DNA of 64,000 nucleotides. Origin: Pigmentiphaga litoralis (lineage in GTDB: Bacteria > Pseudomonadota > Gammaproteobacteria > Burkholderiales > Burkholderiaceae_B). The DNA lies in the NCBI RefSeq assembly GCF_013408655.1, contig NZ_JACCBP010000001.1:2790001-2854000 (forward strand), written 5' to 3'. The position numbers and the translations under genes are program-made. Positions 51,747 to 60,549 of this stretch are shown here, piece after piece. The notes beneath the pieces are model-generated. The model made no database searches, had not been told where the DNA came from, and was given only the letters and a program-made list of their open reading frames with translations. Numbering within the stretch: the stretch's first letter is position 1; each line of letters starts with the position of its first letter.

Positions 51747-51755
51747 TGATATGAT
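51747..51755 (+). promoter_or_regulatory. Extended -10 promoter element for mrp
   Basis: TGATATGAT matches the extended -10 form TGnTATAAT with one change. It lies 73 nt before the mrp ATG in the mobA/mrp divergent gap. No good -35 hexamer is present, which is tolerated by extended -10 promoters. Confidence 0.45.
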
Positions 51756-51827
51756 GAAACGCTCATCTGGCTACTCCAGCCCGGCATTTTCCGCCAGCAG
51801 TTTTTATTTTCTTCACGAACCTCCCCC

Positions 51828-52916
51828 ATGGTCGCCAACGACTCCGTACTTCAGGCCCTGCAGGCCGTCATTGATCCCAACACCGGCAAAGACTTCGTTT
51901 CGACCAAGTCCGTCAAGCATCTCGAGGTCACGGGTGGCGATGTGTCATTCGACATCGAACTTGGCTACCCGGCCAAAAGCCAGATCCCGGCCTTGCGCCG
52001 CGCGCTGATTGCCGCCGCCAAGGGCGTGCCGGGCGTTGAAAACGTGTCGGTGAACCTGCGCACCGTGGTCGTGCCGCACGCCGTGCAGCGCGGCGTTGCG
52101 CTCATGCCGGGCGTCAAGAACATCGTGGCCGTGGCTTCGGGCAAAGGCGGCGTCGGCAAAAGCACGACGGCCGTCAACCTGGCCCTGGCGCTGGCTGCCG
52201 AAGGCGCCAGCGTGGGCCTGCTCGACGCCGACATCTACGGACCCAGCCAGCCGCTGATGATGGGCATTGACGCCCGTCCGGTCAGCGACGATGGCAAGAC
52301 CATGGAACCACTGGAAAACTACGGCGTGCAGGTCATGTCGATCGGTTTTCTGGTCGGCCAGGATGAAGCCATGGTGTGGCGCGGCCCGATGGCCGTGCAG
52401 GCGCTGGAACAGCTGCTGCGCCAGACCAACTGGCGCGACCTGGATTACCTGATCATCGACATGCCGCCGGGCACCGGCGACATCCAGCTCACGCTGAGCC
52501 AGCGCGTGCCCATGACCGGCGCCGTCATCGTGACCACGCCGCAAGACATCGCGCTGCTGGATGCCAAGAAGGGCATCAAGATGTTCGAGAAGGTTGCCGT
52601 GCCGATCCTGGGCATTGTCGAAAACATGGCCGTGCACGTGTGCAGCAACTGCGGCCACGTCGAACATATCTTTGGCCAGAACGGCGGCAAGAACATGGCG
52701 GCCGAATACCAGATGGATTACCTGGGTGGCCTGCCGCTCGACATCAACATCCGCCTGCAGGCCGACAACGGCCGGCCCACTGTCGTGGCCGATCCCGATG
52801 GGGACGTGGCCATGATGTACAAGGACATTGCGCGCAAGGTGGCCGTGGCGATCGCTGGCAAGAACCGCGACTTCTCGTCCAAGTTCCCGACCATCACCGT
52901 CAGCGCGAACACCTGA
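51828..52916 (+). CDS. apbC: Iron-sulfur cluster carrier ATPase Mrp/ApbC
   Basis: This 362-residue protein has an N-terminal MIP18/DUF59 domain (1-80) fused to a ParA-type ATPase with the deviant Walker A GKGGVGKST (residues 105-113), DADIYGPSQP, and YLIIDMPPGTGDIQLTL (Walker B). The bridging CxxC that holds a 4Fe-4S cluster is CSNC. It transfers Fe-S clusters to apoproteins. It lies 38 nt upstream of the DUF3305 gene on the same strand, so it may be cotranscribed with the formate dehydrogenase maturation set that needs many clusters. Confidence 0.95.
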   Translation: MVANDSVLQALQAVIDPNTGKDFVSTKSVKHLEVTGGDVSFDIELGYPAKSQIPALRRALIAAAKGVPGVENVSVNLRTVVVPHAVQRGVALMPGVKNIVAVASGKGGVGKSTTAVNLALALAAEGASVGLLDADIYGPSQPLMMGIDARPVSDDGKTMEPLENYGVQVMSIGFLVGQDEAMVWRGPMAVQALEQLLRQTNWRDLDYLIIDMPPGTGDIQLTLSQRVPMTGAVIVTTPQDIALLDAKKGIKMFEKVAVPILGIVENMAVHVCSNCGHVEHIFGQNGGKNMAAEYQMDYLGGLPLDINIRLQADNGRPTVVADPDGDVAMMYKDIARKVAVAIAGKNRDFSSKFPTITVSANT

Positions 52917-52954
52917 CGTGACCGGTTGCTGCAGCACGACGCGGATCGCCTGTC

Positions 52955-53533
52955 ATGGATGACGTGAAGCCGGACGCAGCCCCCACGGTTGACGTGGCGG
53001 TGCTGATGCGCCGCGAGCGTGTCACCGGCCCCATGAGCCGGTGGCAGACGTGGCGCTGGGTGCTCGAAGACGTCGTCATGAACGAACCCGAGTTTGGCAC
53101 CGAGCCGCGCGTGCTGGTAGCCGACGCGCAGCAGGAACGGTGGCTGTTTCCCGGCTTTACCGTGGGCCTGTATCGCGATGACGCCGAGGGCTATTACCTA
53201 AATGCCAGCACCGACCAGCCCTGCTGGTTCGTGATGTGGCGCATGGAAGAAACGGCCACGCTGGCCGACGAACCCATCGCGCGGCCCGAAATCGTCACCC
53301 TGAGCTATTACCATGCGGGCCGCCTGCTCGATGCGCAGGAAACCGTGGAACTGATTCCCGCGCCGCCGCAGATCAATCACTGGCTGCGCGAATTTGTCGA
53401 CGCCAATTACGTGATCGAAAAGAAGAAGCGCCGTCGGCCGGTCAGCTTCGAATCGCTGCAGGACCGGTTCGGCAATCCGGTATCCGTCACCACCACCAAG
53501 AAGTTTGGCGGCGGTGGTGGAGGCGAGGGCTAG
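52955..53533 (+). CDS. DUF3305 family protein, formate dehydrogenase accessory region
   Basis: This 192-residue soluble protein has the family core VDVAVLMRRERVTGPMSRWQTWRWVLEDVV, followed by RWLFPGFTVGLYRDDAEGYYLNASTDQPCWFVMWRMEE, then ELIPAPPQINHWLREFVDANYV. It ends in a basic KKKRRRP patch and a poly-Gly tail. DUF3305 and DUF3306 genes co-occur at formate dehydrogenase loci of beta- and alphaproteobacteria; no biochemical function is established to my knowledge. It precedes the DUF3306 gene by 2 nt. Confidence 0.85.
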   Translation: MDDVKPDAAPTVDVAVLMRRERVTGPMSRWQTWRWVLEDVVMNEPEFGTEPRVLVADAQQERWLFPGFTVGLYRDDAEGYYLNASTDQPCWFVMWRMEETATLADEPIARPEIVTLSYYHAGRLLDAQETVELIPAPPQINHWLREFVDANYVIEKKKRRRPVSFESLQDRFGNPVSVTTTKKFGGGGGGEG

Positions 53534-53535
53534 GC

Positions 53536-54417
53536 GTGGACGAGTCGTCACGGACGTTTTTGGGCCGCTGGTCGCGGCGCAAGATCGAAGCACGGAAAGT
53601 TGAAGCAGCGGAGGCGGCAGCGGAAGAAGCGGCGGCGAAGCTGGCGGCTGATGCATCTGCAACTGATGCATTCGAAACTGATGCATCGGCAACTCGCGCA
53701 TCTTCGACTGCCGTTGATTCAGCGTATGCCCCGGCCCCGGCACCGCACACCGCCATCGCGGCCGATCCCGTCGCCCCCGTGCGCACCGATGCCGGCGATG
53801 CGTCCGCGCATCCTCGCGCCGTGCCCGCGGCTGCCCACACCGAAGTCAACCGCAACGCCAACCCCGACGCCCCTCCCCTGCCTACGCTGGCCGACGTCGC
53901 CAAGCTCACGGCCGACTCCGACTACAGCGTGTTCATGGCCAAGGGCGTCGCGCCCGAGGTCAAGAACGCAGCCATGAAAAAACTGTTCTCGGACCCGCAC
54001 TACAACATCATGGACGGACTGGACATCTACATCGACGACTACTCGTCGCCCGAGATCATGCCCCAGTCCATGCTGCGCAAGATGGCCAGCGCGCGCGTGC
54101 TGAACCTGTTTACCGACGAAGACGAAGCGAAAGCCGTCGCGGCCGACCAGGCGGCCGCCGAACTTGCAGCCGCCGAAGTGGCGGCCGCGCAAGCCGCCAC
54201 CCCCGCATCTACCCCAACCCCGGGAACCGTCACCGACGAGTCCGGGTCGAACCTTCTCCCGATCGAGCCGACTGCGCGGCCCGACGACCGTCTCCACGTT
54301 GCAACAGCCGCCCCAAGAGCGGCTGCCGACGTGCTAGCCTCGGCGCCCCGGCCGGACGCGTCACGCGCCGCCGACGATGGCATCACCCCTGATTCATCCC
54401 AGTCCGGCCATTCCTGA
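53536..54417 (+). CDS. DUF3306 family protein, formate dehydrogenase accessory region
   Basis: This 293-residue protein starts at GTG 53536, two nt after the DUF3305 stop. The family-defining start FLGRWSRRKIEARK is at residues 7-20. A central conserved region (about 113-200: LPTLADVAKLTADSDYSVFMAKGVAPEVKNAAMKKLFSDPHYNIMDGLDIYIDDYSSPE) is flanked by Ala-rich low-complexity stretches, including three near-copies of ATDA/ETDA repeats (about 35-55) and an AAAEVAAAQAA run. The function is unknown; context points to maturation or regulation of formate dehydrogenase. Confidence 0.85.
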   Translation: MDESSRTFLGRWSRRKIEARKVEAAEAAAEEAAAKLAADASATDAFETDASATRASSTAVDSAYAPAPAPHTAIAADPVAPVRTDAGDASAHPRAVPAAAHTEVNRNANPDAPPLPTLADVAKLTADSDYSVFMAKGVAPEVKNAAMKKLFSDPHYNIMDGLDIYIDDYSSPEIMPQSMLRKMASARVLNLFTDEDEAKAVAADQAAAELAAAEVAAAQAATPASTPTPGTVTDESGSNLLPIEPTARPDDRLHVATAAPRAAADVLASAPRPDASRAADDGITPDSSQSGHS

Positions 54418-54439
54418 GCCGGCGACAGAAAGCGTTTCC

Positions 54440-56557
54440 ATGTCCACACTGATCTGCGATTGCAATCGGACGATGCCCCTCGACGCGACTGCGTTGGGCA
54501 ACGCCCTCAACGAACCGCTCACGCTGCACTCGACCCTGTGCCGCCGGGATGCGGGCGCCTACCAGCAGGCGATCCAGTCGGGGGACGACGTGGTCGTGGC
54601 CTGTACGCAGGAAAAACGCCTGTTCGCCGAACTGGGCGCGGCCACCGAAGGCGCGGTGTCTCCGATCCGTTTCGTCAACATCCGCGAGACCGGCGGCTGG
54701 AGCCGCGATGCGTCGCAGGCCACGCCCAAGATCGCCGCCCTGCTGGCCGCCGCGCGCCTGCCCGAACCGGAACCGGTGTCGACCGTCACGTACAAAAGCG
54801 CGGGCCGCCTGTTGATCATCGGCCCGATGGACCAGGCCGAACGCGCGGCCGACATGGTCAGCGACGTGCTGAACGTGACGATCTTCACGCAGGGTCCGGG
54901 CCTGACCGGGGCATCGCAGGAACGCCGCTATCCGGTGCTGGGCGGCACCGTCACGAGCCTGACCGGCTGGCTCGGCGCGTTCGAGCTGACCTGGGCCCGC
55001 GACAATCCGATCGACCTGGACCTGTGCACCCGCTGCAACGCCTGTCTGACCGTCTGTCCGGACGGCGCGATCGGCCTGGATTACCAGGTCGACATGGCCA
55101 GGTGGGCCACGTTGGACCGCAACGTGCAGCAAGCCTGTGTCAACGCCTGTACGGTGGCCGGCGCGATCGATTTCAATCGCCCGGTCGTGACCGATGCAGA
55201 ACCCTTCGACCTGGTGCTGGACCTGCGTGCCGAACCGGCGTTTGCACAGCATGCACCGCCGCAAGGCTACTTCCGCTGGGACGGCGTCAGCCTGCCCACG
55301 TTGCTGAAGCTGCGCGACATGGTGGGCGAGTTCGACAAGCCCAAGTTCTTTGACTACAAGCAGTCGCTGTGCGCGCACAGCCGCAACGAAGTGGTCGGCT
55401 GCGATGCCTGTATCCGTATCTGTTCGGCGCTGGCCATCAGCAGCGACAAGCACCGTCAACGCATCGAAGTGAATCCCAATCTGTGTGTGGGCTGCGGCGC
55501 CTGTACGACCGCGTGCCCCACGGGCGCGCTCACGTACGCCACGCCCCGCGCATCGGAACAGGGCCTGAACTTTCGCACCCTGCTCTCGACCTACACCAAG
55601 GCGGGCGGCAAGGACGCCGTGTTGCTGCTGCACAGCCAGGAAGCCGGCCGCGAGCTGGTCGACAAGCTGGGCCGCGCCGCGCAACTGAAGCAGGCGCATG
55701 GCGTACCGGCCCACGTGATCCCGGCAGGCCTGTGGCACACGGCCAGCACCGGCATCGACCTGTGGCTCAGCGCGATTGCGTTTGGCGCAACGCAGGTTGC
55801 CGTGCTGACCACGCACGAAGAAGCCCCGCAATACCTGGACGGCCTGCAGGCGCAGATGGACATCGCGCAAGCCATCCTGACCGGGCTGGGCTATGCCGGG
55901 ACGCACCTGCGCCTGATCCGCGCCGACACGCCCGCCGTGCTGGACGCCGCGCTGCAATCGGTCGCGGCACAGCGCGCCGCCACACCGCGCCAGCCCGCGC
56001 GTTTTGCCGTCGCGAAAGAAAAGCGCAGCACGCTGGACATGGCGATCGATCACCTGATCCAGCAGGCGCCCGCGCCCGAAGCCCTGCCCGAAGCCATCGC
56101 GCTGCCCGCCGGCATTCCCGGCGCGGGCTCGCCCTTCGGCACGCTGAATGTGAACAAGGACGCCTGCACGCTCTGTCTGAGCTGCGTCAACGCCTGCCCG
56201 GCCAGCGCGCTGGGCGACAACGCCGAACGCCCGCAGCTGCGCTTCGTTGAAAAGAACTGCGTGCAATGCGGCCTGTGCGCAACCACCTGCCCCGAAGACG
56301 CCATCACCCTGGTGCCGCGCCTGTTGCTGACGCCGGAACGCAAGGCGTCTCGCGTGCTGAACGAAGTGCAGCCCTACCAGTGCATCCGCTGCAGCAAGCC
56401 CTTTGGAACGGTCAAGGCGATCGAAGCCATGCTGGGCAAGCTCAGTGGCCATGCCATGTTCCAGGGCGCGGCCCTGGAACGCCTGAAGATGTGCGGCGAT
56501 TGCCGCGTCGTCGACCTGTACACCGCCCAGAACGAATCGAAGATCACCGAGCTATGA
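54440..56557 (+). CDS. Polyferredoxin-like 4Fe-4S protein of the formate dehydrogenase locus
   Basis: This 705-residue protein starts at ATG 54440 (STLICDCNRTMPLD), the conserved N-terminus of this family. Fe-S motifs: CTRCNACLTVC (from C196), CDACIRIC (C321), CVGCGACTTACP (C349), CTLCLSCVNACP (C576), CVQCGLCATTCP (C607), plus a C-terminal CIRC/CGDC set. These suffice for at least four, perhaps five or six, 4Fe-4S clusters. No signal peptide is present, so it is cytoplasmic. It could pass electrons during cofactor or sulfur insertion into FdhA, or between formate oxidation and another acceptor. It overlaps the chaperone gene by 4 nt (ATGA). Confidence 0.85.
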   Translation: MSTLICDCNRTMPLDATALGNALNEPLTLHSTLCRRDAGAYQQAIQSGDDVVVACTQEKRLFAELGAATEGAVSPIRFVNIRETGGWSRDASQATPKIAALLAAARLPEPEPVSTVTYKSAGRLLIIGPMDQAERAADMVSDVLNVTIFTQGPGLTGASQERRYPVLGGTVTSLTGWLGAFELTWARDNPIDLDLCTRCNACLTVCPDGAIGLDYQVDMARWATLDRNVQQACVNACTVAGAIDFNRPVVTDAEPFDLVLDLRAEPAFAQHAPPQGYFRWDGVSLPTLLKLRDMVGEFDKPKFFDYKQSLCAHSRNEVVGCDACIRICSALAISSDKHRQRIEVNPNLCVGCGACTTACPTGALTYATPRASEQGLNFRTLLSTYTKAGGKDAVLLLHSQEAGRELVDKLGRAAQLKQAHGVPAHVIPAGLWHTASTGIDLWLSAIAFGATQVAVLTTHEEAPQYLDGLQAQMDIAQAILTGLGYAGTHLRLIRADTPAVLDAALQSVAAQRAATPRQPARFAVAKEKRSTLDMAIDHLIQQAPAPEALPEAIALPAGIPGAGSPFGTLNVNKDACTLCLSCVNACPASALGDNAERPQLRFVEKNCVQCGLCATTCPEDAITLVPRLLLTPERKASRVLNEVQPYQCIRCSKPFGTVKAIEAMLGKLSGHAMFQGAALERLKMCGDCRVVDLYTAQNESKITEL

Positions 56558-57186
56558 GCAGCGCTTCCGTATCCCTGGATGCCATTTCTTCGTCCCAGAT
56601 GGACGAAGAAACCGCCCGCGCCGACGTGTATGGCCTGCTCGCGCAGCTGTACTACGCCCCACCCGCCGCCGAACTGCTTGCGCAACTGCGCGAAGCACCC
56701 ACGGACGCCCCCACGGCGGGCGCCTACCTGGAAAGTTCGTGGCAGGCCCTGGTCGCATCGGCCCGCGCGCTGACCGATGCGCAGATCCACGCCGAATACG
56801 ACACGCTGTTCGGCGGCATCGGCAAGCCCGAAATCTATCTGTATGGCTCGCACTACCTGAGCGGCTTTTTGAACGAGAAGCCCCTGATCAAGCTGCGTCA
56901 CGACCTGGCCGAATTGGGCCTGGGCCGCGACGAACAGATGCCCGACACCGAAGATCACATCGCTTACGAATGCGAGGTGATGCGTTACCTGATCGCGGGG
57001 GACGACGTGGCCGTGGCCAACCTGACGCACCAGCGCCAGTTCTTTGGCGACCACCTGCAGCCTTGGGTCGAGCCCCTGTGCGCCGCCCTGACCAGCCATC
57101 CGCGAGCCAGCTTCTACGCCGCCCTGGCGGTTTTCACGCAAGCGTTCATGAGCGTGGAATCGCAAGGTTTCGACATTCTCGCGTAA
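56554..57186 (+). CDS. TorD/DmsD family molecular chaperone
   Basis: This 210-residue all-helical chaperone binds Tat signal peptides and holds molybdoenzyme precursors until cofactor insertion. Family pattern: ETARADVYGLLAQLYYAPP, EYDTLFGGIGKPEIYLYGSHYLSGFLNEKPL, DHIAYECEVMRYLI and QRQFFGDHLQPWVEPLCAAL. Its ATG overlaps the stop of the polyferredoxin gene. The client is very likely the Tat-exported FdhA encoded 386 bp downstream. A terminator follows the gene. Confidence 0.92.
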   Translation: MSSASVSLDAISSSQMDEETARADVYGLLAQLYYAPPAAELLAQLREAPTDAPTAGAYLESSWQALVASARALTDAQIHAEYDTLFGGIGKPEIYLYGSHYLSGFLNEKPLIKLRHDLAELGLGRDEQMPDTEDHIAYECEVMRYLIAGDDVAVANLTHQRQFFGDHLQPWVEPLCAALTSHPRASFYAALAVFTQAFMSVESQGFDILA

Positions 57187-57195
57187 GTTTCATCA

Positions 57196-57226
57196 CAAGC
57201 TTTCGATGATCGAAAGCTTGCCTGTT
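57196..57226 (+). terminator. Rho-independent terminator after the chaperone gene
   Basis: An 11-bp perfect stem CAAGCTTTCGA / TCGAAAGCTTG with loop TGA is followed by CCTGTTTTTC. It separates the accessory genes from the structural fdh genes. Confidence 0.8.
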
Positions 57227-57276
57227 TTTCCGCGTCGCACCACCACTACGCCAGGGGAAATAGCTATGCCGGCGAT

Positions 57277-57306
57277 TTGCCGCTGAGCATGCGTCCCAGG
57301 TACAGT
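57277..57306 (+). promoter_or_regulatory. Possible promoter of the structural fdh operon
   Basis: TTGCCG and TACAGT are separated by 18 nt, about 43 nt before the TTG start of the small Tat protein and just after a terminator. The match is modest. Other signals in the 162-bp gap were not found. Confidence 0.35.
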
Positions 57307-57348
57307 ATGCAAATTGCTTCATATCTGTCAGATTTCCAGGAGACCGCC

Positions 57349-57558
57349 TTGAGCGACAACAACCCATCTCGTCTGTCCCGCCGGGGGTTCTTCATCGCGG
57401 CGGCTTCCACGGGTGCCGTGGCGGCGGGCGCCGTCGTCATGCCCCACGTCAAGCCTGTCGCCACCGCGGCGGTCGCCACGCCGCCCGCGCCCAAGCGCGG
57501 CGGTGGCTATCACGTCAGTGAACACGTGAAGCGCTACTACAAGACCACCCTCGTTTAA
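57349..57558 (+). CDS. Small formate dehydrogenase-region Tat-signal protein
   Basis: This 69-residue protein starts at TTG 57349, with AGGAG 8 nt upstream; in-frame ATG codons upstream lack a ribosome site. A twin-arginine motif (SRRGFFIAAASTG) precedes a hydrophobic segment (AAASTGAVAAGAVVMP) with no clear cleavage site, then a basic tail KRGGGYHVSEHVKRYYKTTLV. It matches the short Tat-target proteins encoded just before fdhA in many proteobacteria (formate_TAT type). Function unknown; perhaps a membrane-anchored assembly partner. It lies 13 nt before fdhA. Confidence 0.8.
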   Translation: MSDNNPSRLSRRGFFIAAASTGAVAAGAVVMPHVKPVATAAVATPPAPKRGGGYHVSEHVKRYYKTTLV

Positions 57559-57571
57559 TCCGGAGCGCGGC

Positions 57572-60538
57572 ATGTTGCTGACCAAGAAAACCGGTGGGGC
57601 CGATCACGGCGCCGCCGCATCCACATTCTTACAAAGCCTGCGCCGGGGCGTTTCCCAGGCGCTGCCCACCATGGACCGCCGCACCTTCCTGCGCCGGTCG
57701 GGTGTCGGTGTCGGCGCGGGCCTCGCGGCCGCCCAACTGACCCTGGTGCGCAAGGCCACCGCCGCCGATGGCGCCAAGGTCGGCATCGGCAACACGCCGG
57801 TCACCGTCAAGCGCACGGTCTGTTCGCACTGTTCGGTCGGCTGTTCGGTCGACGCCGTCGTTGAAAACGGCGTCTGGGTCCGTCAGGAAGCCGTGTTCGA
57901 CTCGCCCATCAACATGGGCGCGCATTGCGCCAAGGGCGCGTCGCTGCGTGAACACGGCCACGGCGAACACCGCCTGCGTTATCCCATGAAGCTGGTCAAC
58001 GGCAAGTACGAGCGCATCAGCTGGGATACGGCACTGGAAGAAATCTCGGCGCGCATGCTTCAGCTGCGCAAGGAAAGCGGCCCCGACTCGGTCTATGTCG
58101 TGGGCTCGTCCAAGCACAGCAACGAACAGTCGTACCTGCTGCGCAAGTTCATGAGCTTCTGGGGCAGCAACAACTGCGACCACCAGGCGCGTATCTGCCA
58201 CTCCACCACCGTGGCCGGCGTGGCCAACACGTGGGGCTACGGCGCCATGACCAACTCGTTCAACGACATGCAGAAGGCCAAGTCGGCCCTGTATATCGGT
58301 TCGAACGCAGCGGAAGCGCACCCAGTGTCCATGCTCCATCTGCTGCACGCCAAGGAAGCCGGCTGCAAGGTGATCGTGGTCGACCCCCGCTTCACGCGCA
58401 CGGCCGCCAAGGCCGACGAACACATCCGCATCCGGTCGGGTTCCGACATCGCCTTCCTGTTCGGCGTGCTGTATCACATCTTCAAGAACGGCTGGGAAGA
58501 CCAGGCCTACCTGAATGCCCGCGTGTACGGCATGGACCAGGTCAAGGCCGACGTGCTGGCCAAGTGGACCCCCGAAAAGGTCGAGGAAGCCTGCGGCGTC
58601 AATGAAGAAACCGTGGCCCGCCTGGCGCGCACGCTGCATGAAAACCGTCCGGGCACGCTCGTGTGGTGCATGGGCCAGACCCAGCACACCATCGGCAACG
58701 CCATGGTCCGCGCGTCCTGTATCTTGCAGCTGGCCCTGGGCAACATCGGCAAGGTCGGCGGCGGCACCAACATTTTCCGCGGCCATGACAACGTGCAGGG
58801 CGCGACCGACGTCGGCCCGAACCCCGACTCGCTGCCTGGCTACTATGGCCTGGCCGAAGGTTCGTGGAAGCACTTTGCCAAGGTCTGGGACGTCGACTAC
58901 GAATGGATCAAGGGCCGCTATTCGTCGCCCGCGATGATGACCAAGTCCGGCATGACCGTGTCGCGCTGGATCGACGGCGTGCTGGAAGACAATGCGCTCA
59001 TCGACCAGGATTCGAACCTGCGTTCGGTCATCTTCTGGGGTCACGCGCCCAACTCGCAGACCCGCGGTCTGGAAATGAAGCGCGCGATGGACAAGCTGGA
59101 CATGCTGGTCGTGATCGACCCGTATCCGTCGGCCACCGCCGCCATGGCTGCCATGCCCGGCAAGGCCGAAGACCTGAACCCCAACCGCGCCGTGTACCTG
59201 CTGCCGGCCTCGACCCAGTTCGAGACCAGCGGATCCTGTACCGCGTCGAACCGCTCGCTGCAATGGCGCGAGAAGGTCATCGAGCCGCTGTGGGAAAGCC
59301 GTTCCGACCACATGATCATGTATCAGCTGGCGCAAAAGCTGGGCTTTGCCAATGAACTGGTCAAGCCGTACAAGATGCAGAAGGTCAAGGGCATGGACGA
59401 GCCCGTGGTCGAAGACATCCTGCGCGAGATCAACCGCTCGTGCTGGTCGATCGGCTACACGGGCCAGAGCCCGGAACGCCTGAAGGCGCACATGCGCAAC
59501 CAGCACCTGTTCGACGTCACCACCCTGAAGTCCAAGGGCGGCATCGACAAGGAAACCGGCTACGACCTGACCGGCGACTACTACGGCCTGCCCTGGCCGT
59601 GCCTGGGCACCCCGGAATTCAAGCATCCGGGCACGCCGAACCTGTACGACAACTCCAAGACCGTCATGGACGGTGGCGGCACGTTCCGCGCCAACTTCGG
59701 TGTTGAACGCAATGGCGTCAGCCTGCTGGCCGAAGACGGTTCGCACTCCAAAGATTCGGACATCACCACCGGCTATCCGGAATTCGACCACCTGCTCATG
59801 AAAAAGCTGGGCTGGTGGGATGAGCTGACGGCCGAAGAAAAGGTGCAGGCAGAAGGCAAGAACTGGAAGACCGACCTGTCGGGCGGCATCATCCGCGTGG
59901 CGGTCAAGAACCACAACGTGCATCCGTTCGGCAACGCCAAGGCGCGCGCGGTGGTCTGGAACTTCCCGGACCCCATCCCGCAGCACCGCGAACCGCTGTA
60001 CGGCATCCGCCCCGACCTGGTCGCGAAGTACCCGTCCCACGACGACATCAAAACCTTCTGGCGCCTGCCGACGCTGTACAAGTCGGTGCAGCAGAAGAAC
60101 ATCGACGACAAGCTGCACGAAAAATTCCCGATCATCCTGACGTCCGGCCGCCTGGTCGAGTACGAAGGGGGCGGCGAAGAAACGCGCTCGAATCCCTGGC
60201 TGGCCGAACTGCAGCAGGAAATGTTCGTCGAGATCAACCCGAAGGCCGCGGCGGCGCGCGATATCCGCAACGGTTCGCGGGTGTGGGTGACGACGCCAAC
60301 CGGCGCGCGCATGAATGTGCAGGCGATGGTGACGGAGCGGGTCGGTCCCGACACGGCGTTCATGCCCTTCCACTTTTCGGGGCACTGGCAAGGCAAGGAC
60401 ATGCTTGACCACTACCCGAAGGGCGCGGCTCCCATCGTGCGCGGCGAGGCAGTGAACACGGGCACAACGTACGGCTATGACAGCGTGACGATGATGCAGG
60501 AAACCAAGACCACGATCTGCAACATCGAAAAAGCTTAA
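57572..60538 (+). CDS. fdhA: Formate dehydrogenase catalytic subunit (Mo/W-bis-MGD, Cys form)
   Basis: This 988-residue enzyme oxidises formate to CO2. A Tat signal (DRRTFLRRSGVGVGAGLAAAQL) lies at about residues 35-56, after a long n-region. The 4Fe-4S cluster ligands are C84, C87, C91 and C119. The molybdenum ligand is Cys209 in ARICHSTTVAG, the position held by selenocysteine in E. coli enzymes; the adjacent catalytic His is conserved. MGD-binding regions follow (GSNAAEAHPVSMLHL, VVDPRFTRTAAKADEHI, WGHAPNSQTRG), and the C-terminal molydopterin-binding beta-barrel starts near residue 865 (TSGRLVEYEGG). Exported with FdhB and attached to the cytochrome b subunit encoded downstream. Confidence 0.96.
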   Translation: MLLTKKTGGADHGAAASTFLQSLRRGVSQALPTMDRRTFLRRSGVGVGAGLAAAQLTLVRKATAADGAKVGIGNTPVTVKRTVCSHCSVGCSVDAVVENGVWVRQEAVFDSPINMGAHCAKGASLREHGHGEHRLRYPMKLVNGKYERISWDTALEEISARMLQLRKESGPDSVYVVGSSKHSNEQSYLLRKFMSFWGSNNCDHQARICHSTTVAGVANTWGYGAMTNSFNDMQKAKSALYIGSNAAEAHPVSMLHLLHAKEAGCKVIVVDPRFTRTAAKADEHIRIRSGSDIAFLFGVLYHIFKNGWEDQAYLNARVYGMDQVKADVLAKWTPEKVEEACGVNEETVARLARTLHENRPGTLVWCMGQTQHTIGNAMVRASCILQLALGNIGKVGGGTNIFRGHDNVQGATDVGPNPDSLPGYYGLAEGSWKHFAKVWDVDYEWIKGRYSSPAMMTKSGMTVSRWIDGVLEDNALIDQDSNLRSVIFWGHAPNSQTRGLEMKRAMDKLDMLVVIDPYPSATAAMAAMPGKAEDLNPNRAVYLLPASTQFETSGSCTASNRSLQWREKVIEPLWESRSDHMIMYQLAQKLGFANELVKPYKMQKVKGMDEPVVEDILREINRSCWSIGYTGQSPERLKAHMRNQHLFDVTTLKSKGGIDKETGYDLTGDYYGLPWPCLGTPEFKHPGTPNLYDNSKTVMDGGGTFRANFGVERNGVSLLAEDGSHSKDSDITTGYPEFDHLLMKKLGWWDELTAEEKVQAEGKNWKTDLSGGIIRVAVKNHNVHPFGNAKARAVVWNFPDPIPQHREPLYGIRPDLVAKYPSHDDIKTFWRLPTLYKSVQQKNIDDKLHEKFPIILTSGRLVEYEGGGEETRSNPWLAELQQEMFVEINPKAAAARDIRNGSRVWVTTPTGARMNVQAMVTERVGPDTAFMPFHFSGHWQGKDMLDHYPKGAAPIVRGEAVNTGTTYGYDSVTMMQETKTTICNIEKA

Positions 60539-60549
60539 GGAACGGCATC

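Noticed and set aside
57629..60412. A 927-codon open frame on the minus strand opposite fdhA
   Set aside because: It is the antisense shadow of a GC-rich gene: rich in His, Arg, Gly and Val with no domains, while the plus strand encodes a full formate dehydrogenase.
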